Positions 58,731 through 64,000 of a stretch of DNA of 64,000 nt are shown here, one piece after another. Source of the stretch: Bacillota bacterium (GTDB lineage: Bacteria; Bacillota; Clostridia; Christensenellales; SZUA-584); NCBI GenBank assembly GCA_023459495.1, contig JAEWTL010000078.1:62001-126000 (forward strand), in the 5' to 3' direction. The number at the start of each line of letters is the position of its first letter. Position 1 is the first letter of the stretch. The notes below the pieces were generated by a model that saw only the letters and a list, made by a program, of their open reading frames with translations, had not been told where the DNA came from and did not search any database. The position numbers were made by a program, and so were the translations under genes.

Positions 58731-59855
58731 ATGCAGCACCTCTCCAAAAAATTTTCGGGTTATGCGTATCTGTACACCGTGATTGCGTCTGTAGTATGGC
58801 TTGTACTCTCCAACCTTGCTTTCACATTTGGAGGATCATTAAGTTTCGTTATTGCGCATGCTGCACTGATTCATTTACTTTTCAGGTTTCTTATTTTCCT
58901 TCCGCCTATAATCGTTATCGCAGTGAAGCATTCCCCACGCGAGGTGCTGCGCATCAGGCCTTTTACGTTTGCGCAGCTGATGTTTGCCCTCGGCATCGGG
59001 ATATGTGCGTACTTCGCGCTTACCATCGTTTCCACGCTGCTGGACAAACTGAGTACCGCACTGATAAATCCGGACTGGGCAGATTTCTCCGGCAGATACT
59101 TCCCATCGCACACCTTTGCCATATGGCCCTACCTGTTCACAGCCTGCCTCCTCCCTGCCGTGCTGGAAGGCGGCATCTTTCAGGGTGCCATGCTATCAAG
59201 CCTGAATGGTACACGACCGCTGAAGGCATGCCTGACCGTGGGCCTGCTGTATGCGCTGGTACAGTTCGATTTAGCCGCTTTCATCCCTAATGCACTGCTG
59301 GGTTTTGCGCTGTGCTATATCACGCTGCGCTCAGGTTCCGTCATTCCCGCCGTCAGCGCCAGCTTTGTCTACCTGCTGATGGAGCGGCTCTCCGTCACAC
59401 CCTGGCTCAATTTCCATGCCTTTTCCCCGGCTGGCCTCAGCGAGAACACCGCAGCAATCATACTGGCTGTCGCCTTTTTGCTGCTGGGAGGATTGCTACT
59501 CGTTAAAATGCCCGCCCGTAAATACGAAAAAGGCGCTTTAAAGCGCAGCGTGCGTCGCGTGTTTCCCGGCCTGTTCTCCCTTAGCGGGCTCTCTGTGCCA
59601 CTGGAGGACGAGCCTGCCTCGCCTGCCGGAACGCCGTCCAAACCCGGACAGAAGTCACAGCAGCTTAGCTTATATGATGTACTGTCCGATGCCAATATTG
59701 CACCAGAAGCGGCAAATATGTCAGAGTCTGAGGCCAGCCCGCGGGATAACAATCCGCTCATCGCAGGCATATTGATCTCAGGCATCGTAACGCTGGTTAT
59801 GCTCGGACTGCAGATTCTCTCCGCGTTGTATTACTTTCAAGAAGTTCAGTACTGA
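58731..59855 (+). CDS. CPBP-fold membrane protein lacking the catalytic motif (copy 1)
   Basis: 374 residues, about eight membrane helices plus a cytosolic loop of about 90 residues (PLEDEPASPAGTPSKPGQKS and onward) and a last membrane helix near the C-terminus. Opens MQHLSKKFSGYAYLYTVIAS. The usual EExxxR is replaced by LPAVLEGGIFQGAML (second Glu and Arg missing), so protease activity is unlikely. Strong AAGGAGGCG site. Followed after 18 nt by a paralogue. Confidence 0.8.
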   Translation: MQHLSKKFSGYAYLYTVIASVVWLVLSNLAFTFGGSLSFVIAHAALIHLLFRFLIFLPPIIVIAVKHSPREVLRIRPFTFAQLMFALGIGICAYFALTIVSTLLDKLSTALINPDWADFSGRYFPSHTFAIWPYLFTACLLPAVLEGGIFQGAMLSSLNGTRPLKACLTVGLLYALVQFDLAAFIPNALLGFALCYITLRSGSVIPAVSASFVYLLMERLSVTPWLNFHAFSPAGLSENTAAIILAVAFLLLGGLLLVKMPARKYEKGALKRSVRRVFPGLFSLSGLSVPLEDEPASPAGTPSKPGQKSQQLSLYDVLSDANIAPEAANMSESEASPRDNNPLIAGILISGIVTLVMLGLQILSALYYFQEVQY

Positions 59856-59873
59856 AATTGAAGGAGGCATCCC

Positions 59874-61012
59874 ATGCAGCACCTTTCCAGGCGGTTCTCC
59901 GGTTATGTCTTTTTGTACGTCGCGATTGCGTCCATCGTTACACAGACCATCACGGCCCTGATCATGGCAGGAGTCATTCCTGCCCAGAACGGCACATATT
60001 CAGCTTCGCTGCTGATATCCAGGCTCATCATCTTCCTGCCGCCGCTCATCTTCATTGCAGTGCGGAAATACCCGTTAGCGCGGGTGCTTCGGTTGAATAC
60101 CTTCCCGATGAAACACAGTTGGTATGCCATCGGGTTGGGTGTTTGCGTATTTCTCTTCCTTCACATGGTGACCGCCCTGCTGAACAGTCTGTATGCCTCA
60201 GTTGTTAGTCAAATTGAGATTAATGCCTTTTATATATTCGGCAAATCGTTCCATTCCATCTGGCCGTACGTCCTAACCTCGTGCCTCATCCCCGCGCTGC
60301 TGGAGGTGCCGGTCTATCAAGGCGCGGTTAACTCAGGCCTGCACGCCATAAAGCCTCTCAAAGCGTGCCTGCTGGTGGGGCTGCTGCAAGGGTTAGTGGT
60401 AGTAGGCTCAAATGCCACCATAGGTGCATCGGTTTTGACGATTATTTATTATGCAACTCTGGGGTTCATGATCAGCTATATCGCACTTCAGTCTGGCTCC
60501 ATCCTGCCCGCAATCCTCGCTTCTTTTGTGTACTATCTGCTTAGCTATGCGGACCTTGAGGATCTGTTTTATAATATATTCTTTCGCCGCTGGGTGTCAG
60601 CCAAACCACGGCAGCAATTGGCCTGCTTATCATCGCCGGAGTACTTGGCTTGTTGCTGATACTAAAACTGCCGTGCGTTAAGGCCGAAAACAGTCCGCTG
60701 CATTGGCCTTCCTTCAAGGGGCTTCGGCAAAAGCTGACCCAGCCCTACATCCCCGCCCCCAAGGATGAAAAGCCGGAGGCGGAGGAAGCCCTGCAGGAGT
60801 CCGATGTACCTGAAACGGCTGAACCGGATGAAGATGCTGTGTCCGAAACGGACGAACTGCCCGAGGATGCTGCGCTTGATCCCGGAGACACCGCAAAGAG
60901 ACGGAACCTCGGTTTCATCCTCGGATGCTCACTGCTTGGAGCGCTGACGCTGGCTTCGCTGATCTATTTTATTGTTATATACGTTGCGGAATACAGCTAT
61001 CAGGCGTATTAG
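59874..61012 (+). pseudogene. CPBP-fold membrane protein, frameshifted paralogue (copy 2)
   Basis: Paralogue of the preceding gene (MQHLSRRFSGYVFLYVAIAS, IPALLEVPVYQGAV). The frame from 59874 ends at 60659, but from about 60590 the match to copy 1 passes to another frame (LGVSQTTAAIGLLIIAGVLG, then KLPCVKAENS) that runs to 61012. That part carries the acidic loop (EALQESDVPETAEPDEDAVS) and final helix. A one-base loss near 60580-60592 explains it. Either a decayed gene or a sequencing error. Confidence 0.78.
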
Positions 61013-61671
61013 GCCCCGGCTTTGCTGTCCCGGTAGCCCATCGCAATTACCCATACGTACGCCAGCGTCTTGGGTATCATTAGCATGCCGATGAGTGGGT
61101 AGGCGTCCGCAAAGAGCACCACCGGAATATAGAACGCAAAGCTGAGCGTCACCGCGAGCGCCATAAACCGGAAGGGCCGGTCACCTTTCCTTTTCACCAT
61201 CACGGCAAAGATTGCAATGATCAGGATTCCCAGTGCGGCAAACGGTATGTTACGGTATATGCCCCACGACAGCGGTGCGCTCGCACTCGTCCATTCGTTC
61301 TGGGGGAACAAACATAGCGCCACCCGTGCCGCGGCCAGCGCGTATACCACAACATCCAGCCACCGCTTATCCCTCATATCGTACCGCAGGCGCGCGACAT
61401 GATACAGCAGCACGTAAAACACCGTCATAGTGATGGAGGTGATCAGTTTGCCGATGCCCAAAAGTGCAGCGTTCACTTCCAGCCCCGTCGTATTCAGCGC
61501 ATATGCCCGCGGAATCAGGTGGAACGCATCGCCGATGCCCAGCACCAGCGCCATCACACCAAACAACAGGACCGACTTTCGCCCTCGGGAGGAGTGCACC
61601 ATCAGTACCCCCAGCGTGATGACAGCAGCTAAATAAACAATATCAAATGCCGTTTCAAATATTGCCTGCAT
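61009..61671 (-). CDS. Seven-helix membrane protein of unknown function
   Basis: About 220 residues from ATG 61671 (CCGGAGGGATT upstream). About seven hydrophobic helices; conserved-looking LGIGDAFHLIPRAYAL and CLFPQNEWTSASAPLSWGIY. Its stop overlaps the stop of the preceding plus-strand gene by 4 nt. Downstream of the OhrR-type gene in the same direction. No family assigned. Confidence 0.75.
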   Translation of the reverse strand: MQAIFETAFDIVYLAAVITLGVLMVHSSRGRKSVLLFGVMALVLGIGDAFHLIPRAYALNTTGLEVNAALLGIGKLITSITMTVFYVLLYHVARLRYDMRDKRWLDVVVYALAAARVALCLFPQNEWTSASAPLSWGIYRNIPFAALGILIIAIFAVMVKRKGDRPFRFMALAVTLSFAFYIPVVLFADAYPLIGMLMIPKTLAYVWVIAMGYRDSKAGA

Positions 61672-61700
61672 CAATAATCCCTCCGGTAATTATACCGACT

Positions 61701-62171
61701 CTAATTTTGCTCTGCCTTACTGCCCTGTTCATCCGTTACACCCTGCTCGCAGCTGCCCAGCAGCTTGTAGAGCATCCGGTAGAGCGTGGCAGCTTCCTCC
61801 CGGCTCAAATCCATGCATTTCTCCATGCGTTCCGGAATGGTGACGGCGCGATTGCGCAGCGCTTCACCCTCGCGCGTAATCGTTACGATGAGGTTGCGTT
61901 CGTCCTTCGCAGACCGCCGCCGCGTGACGAGCCCCTGCGCCTCCAGCTTTTTCAGCAGCGGCGTTAGCGTGCCGGTATCCAGATACAGCGCTTCCCCCAG
62001 CGTTTTCACATTGACCGTCTTCTTCTCCCACAGGACCATCATCGCGATATACTGGGTGTAGGTGAGCCCGAGTTCGTCAAGGAACGGCTTGTAGCGCCGC
62101 ACAACCTCCTTGGACGCTGCGTAAAGCGGAAAGCACAGCTGATTTTCCAGCTTGAGCGGATCGTATTCCAT
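61701..62171 (-). CDS. ohrR: MarR-family regulator, OhrR-like peroxide sensor
   Basis: 156 residues. Winged-helix core LGLTYTQYIAMMVLWEKK, TGTLTPLLKKLEAQGLV, RSAKDERNLIVTIT. A single N-terminal reactive Cys (C13 in LENQLCFPLYAA) matches OhrR, which loses DNA binding when the Cys is oxidised by organic hydroperoxide. Its likely operator lies just upstream, and GPx is the preceding gene in the same direction. OsmC genes at 5.8-6.7 kb may be further targets. Confidence 0.88.
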   Translation of the reverse strand: MEYDPLKLENQLCFPLYAASKEVVRRYKPFLDELGLTYTQYIAMMVLWEKKTVNVKTLGEALYLDTGTLTPLLKKLEAQGLVTRRRSAKDERNLIVTITREGEALRNRAVTIPERMEKCMDLSREEAATLYRMLYKLLGSCEQGVTDEQGSKAEQN

Positions 62172-62207
62172 TATTATCCCTCCTTTACGCTACTATTATA
62201 GTACGCA

Positions 62208-62219
62208 ATACAATTGTAT
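62208..62219. promoter_or_regulatory. Palindrome ATACAATTGTAT, candidate OhrR operator
   Basis: 12-nt perfect palindrome 37 nt upstream of the ohrR start, with TACTA/TAGTA arms next to it (62191-62203). TACAATT is the core of known OhrR boxes. Confidence 0.65.
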
Positions 62220-62248
62220 GCAATCAACCCGCAAGAGGACTGTTGTCT

Positions 62249-62791
62249 CTACAGCACTGATTTAATCTGCTCTTCCACGCGCTTCATGCTCTCCGTGGGC
62301 TCAAACCGGGCGGTCACGTCACCCTTACGGTCAATCAGGAATTTGGTGAAATTCCACTTGATATCCGGTTTGGACGCATAATCCGGGTCCGCCCTTTTCA
62401 GCATGGTCTTGAGTACCAGAGCCATGGGGCTTTTGCCGAAGCCTTCAAAACCCTTTTGCCTTTTCAGCCATGTAAACAGCGGTTCGGCGTTCTCGCCGTT
62501 CACGTCAATTTTTGAGAACACCGGGAACTTCACGCCAAAGCGCGTTTCGCAGAAGGAGTGAATCTCTTCGTCCGTGCCGGGCGCCTGGCCGGCGAACTGA
62601 TTGGAAGGGAAATCGAGAATCATCAGCCCCTTTGGGCCATAGGTCTCATAAAGCCGCTGCAGATCCTTGTACTGCGGGGTAAAGCCGCATTGCGTGGCGG
62701 AATTGATAATGAGCAGCACCTTTCCTCTGTAGTCCGCGAGCGGCACCGTCCCGCCTGAAGCTGTTTTTGCCTGAAAATCGTAAACGTTCAT
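62249..62791 (-). CDS. Glutathione peroxidase (Cys type)
   Basis: 180 residues from ATG 62791; ATG 62800 is too close to AGGAGA. Catalytic Cys in NSATQCGFTPQY, Gln in FPSNQFAGQAPG, Trp in IKWNFTKFLIDRKG. Cys, not Sec. In bacteria these usually use thioredoxin. Transcribed toward the ohrR gene, 77 nt away. Inverted repeat with ATTGTGTAA arms upstream. Confidence 0.92.
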   Translation of the reverse strand: MNVYDFQAKTASGGTVPLADYRGKVLLIINSATQCGFTPQYKDLQRLYETYGPKGLMILDFPSNQFAGQAPGTDEEIHSFCETRFGVKFPVFSKIDVNGENAEPLFTWLKRQKGFEGFGKSPMALVLKTMLKRADPDYASKPDIKWNFTKFLIDRKGDVTARFEPTESMKRVEEQIKSVL

Positions 62792-62813
62792 AGCGTTCAT
62801 CTCCTTTTATATC

Positions 62814-62872
62814 TTACACAATTTAATTTATCACAATGCATATTATAAATCAAGTAAAATTATATTGTGTAA
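62814..62872. promoter_or_regulatory. Inverted repeat upstream of the glutathione peroxidase gene
   Basis: TTACACAAT (62814-62822) and ATTGTGTAA (62864-62872), 9-bp arms 41 nt apart in an AT-rich stretch. May hold OhrR/MarR half-sites. Confidence 0.45.
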
Positions 62873-62884
62873 AATATATCTGGT

Positions 62885-62913
62885 TTGACACTGCATTCCC
62901 GCCGTGCTACAGT
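62885..62913 (+). promoter_or_regulatory. Promoter of rlmH
   Basis: Perfect TTGACA (62885-62890), 17-nt spacer, TACAGT (62908-62913), 50 nt before the start. Confidence 0.85.
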
Positions 62914-62962
62914 GTATCCAAACCCTCGGCAGCCACAGCACACCGACATACAGGAGCGTTCT

Positions 62963-63433
62963 ATGCCCGCAATCCGTCTGATCTGCATCGGAAAACTGAA
63001 GGAGCCGTACTTTAAAGAAGCTCAGGCCAGCTACTTAAAGCGCCTGTCGGCTTTCGGACGCGTAGAGATCATCGAGAAGAAGGAAACGCCCCTGCCTCCG
63101 GGCGCAGCGGATGCACTCGTGCAGAAAGCGCTGCGGGAGGAGGGCGAGGACGTACTCACCTCAGTGCGCGGTACGCTGATCGTGCTTTCCCCCGAGGGAG
63201 AAAAGATGAATTCCGAGGCATTTTCCGCGTTGGTGAGAAAATATGCCGATACGGGCGAAATCTGCTTTGCCGTAGGCGGATCATGCGGACTTTCCGCGGC
63301 GGTAAAGTCGGCTGCGGCCAAAATCGTGTCGTTTTCGGACATGACCATGGCGCACGGGCTTTTCCGTGTGGTGCTGCTCGAGCAAATTTACCGCGCTTTC
63401 ATGATCTCCGAGGGCCGTACCTACCACAAATAG
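62963..63433 (+). CDS. rlmH: 23S rRNA (pseudouridine1915-N3)-methyltransferase RlmH
   Basis: 156 residues from ATG 62963 (CAGGAGCGTT upstream). IRLICIGKLKEPYFKEA opening, SAM-binding knot around LIVLSPEGEKM and FAVGGSCGLS, C-terminal FRVVLLEQIYRAFMISEGRT then YHK. Complete length. Methylates pseudouridine 1915 in 23S helix 69. Normally origin-proximal in Firmicutes. Confidence 0.95.
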   Translation: MPAIRLICIGKLKEPYFKEAQASYLKRLSAFGRVEIIEKKETPLPPGAADALVQKALREEGEDVLTSVRGTLIVLSPEGEKMNSEAFSALVRKYADTGEICFAVGGSCGLSAAVKSAAAKIVSFSDMTMAHGLFRVVLLEQIYRAFMISEGRTYHK

Positions 63434-63637
63434 AACATTCCTGCCGTGATACTTTCGACAATCCTGCTTATTATCAACACTATTTATGTCGCATTTTAGG
63501 AACTATTGCCATACCGGCAGGGGTATTACTTTTTGTGGCGAAATCTGCATACAAATAAATCTCGCAAAAAGATATGGCTGTTTGAAATGATTGTTTGGTT
63601 TTTAGCGCGGTGCGCAATGTAAAGGAGTGTTTTAATA

Positions 63638-64000
63638 TTGCTGAAGATTCAGAAGACAACAGGCCAGGATGAGGTGCGTAAGTTCAGTATTGACAAAAGT
63701 GAGGGCAACACGCTCGAAATCATCCCGGTAGATTACATCCGCCCAAATCCTTATCAGCCGCGGCGCGTATTCTCGGAGGAAGGCATCAACGAGCTCGCGC
63801 ATTCCATCAAACAATACGGCTTGCTGCAGCCCATCACAGTGCGCAAGCTCTCCCACAATTATTATGAGATTATCGCAGGCGAACGCCGCTGGCGCGCAGT
63901 CCGCAAAGCGGGCTTCACGCATATTAAGGCCGTGGTACAGCCTGCCATCGACGAAGACAGCGCCGTAATTGCGCTCATCGAAAACCTGCAGCGCGAAGAC
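63638..64000 (+). CDS. ParB/Noc family protein (5' part)
   Basis: 121 codons to the window edge. TTG 63638 lies 10 nt after AAAGGAG. N-terminal ParB CTPase domain: IPVDYIRPNPYQPRRVFSEE, GLLQPITVRK, IIAGERRWRAV and ENLQRED at the very end of the window. Either Spo0J/ParB or Noc (nucleoid occlusion); the deciding helix-turn-helix is beyond the edge. Its position beside rlmH fits the origin region. Confidence 0.92.
   Translation, partial: MLKIQKTTGQDEVRKFSIDKSEGNTLEIIPVDYIRPNPYQPRRVFSEEGINELAHSIKQYGLLQPITVRKLSHNYYEIIAGERRWRAVRKAGFTHIKAVVQPAIDEDSAVIALIENLQRED

Overview
The window is a GC-rich chromosomal segment (one AT-rich gene excepted) that most resembles an anaerobic, endospore-forming member of the Clostridia (Bacillota). 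Grounds: an alpha/beta small acid-soluble spore protein, a CotH-type spore coat kinase, two collagen-like BclA-type surface proteins, type IV pilus genes of Gram-positive layout, 2-hydroxyacyl-CoA dehydratase-type activases, and strong AGGAGG ribosome sites. No rRNA, tRNA, CRISPR array or prophage was seen. The right edge (yycJ-type MBL hydrolase, rlmH, parB/noc) looks like an origin-proximal neighbourhood.

Layout. 1-11.4 kb: yqeY-SDR-DUF434 operon, EAL protein, a membrane-anchored propeller-like protein, DUF975 protein, tandem OsmC proteins, a GGDEF protein, a CotH lipoprotein, and a PadR regulator with a permease split into two genes. 11.5-15 kb: SASP, then three-gene cluster A (DUF2229 / HgdB-like / activase). 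15-19.4 kb: a decayed REP-type transposase with palindromes, then a DUF6054-DUF815-GNAT-NUDIX operon and a PanE-like reductase. 20-22 kb: orphan PstS-like lipoprotein and a second lipoprotein. 22-26.7 kb: pilB-pilT-pilC-pilin. 26.8-36 kb: ABC exporter, an intact REP-associated transposase whose reading frame contains two palindromes, a VOC protein, an AT-rich orphan P-loop ATPase, a second pilin-like gene, an FMN-binding protein and an ADP-forming acyl-CoA synthetase. 36-45.2 kb: LysM protein, a membrane protein with a duplicated domain, and a surface-glycoprotein locus (three overlapping glycosyltransferase/TPR genes beside two collagen-like proteins). 45.3-49.2 kb: cluster B, a second copy of the three-gene set, plus DUF1848. 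49.3-58.5 kb: repeat elements, an MreB-like gene, two DUF1540 mini-proteins behind a structured leader, Fe-ADH, rhamnose mutarotase + MFS, CPBP protease, ASCH, CobO and MBL genes. 58.7-64 kb: two paralogous CPBP-fold proteins lacking catalytic residues (one frameshifted), a membrane protein, OhrR-type regulator and glutathione peroxidase with palindromic sites, rlmH and the start of parB/noc.

How the parts connect. Spore surface and core: collagen-like proteins with Thr in nearly every triplet, adjacent glycosyltransferases, CotH and SASP. Motility/adhesion: pil genes, with one GGDEF and one EAL protein as plausible c-di-GMP inputs. Peroxide defence: OhrR, GPx and two OsmC proteins. Low-potential CoA or redox chemistry: the two DUF2229/HgdB/HgdC sets. 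Functional links beyond operon structure are inference.
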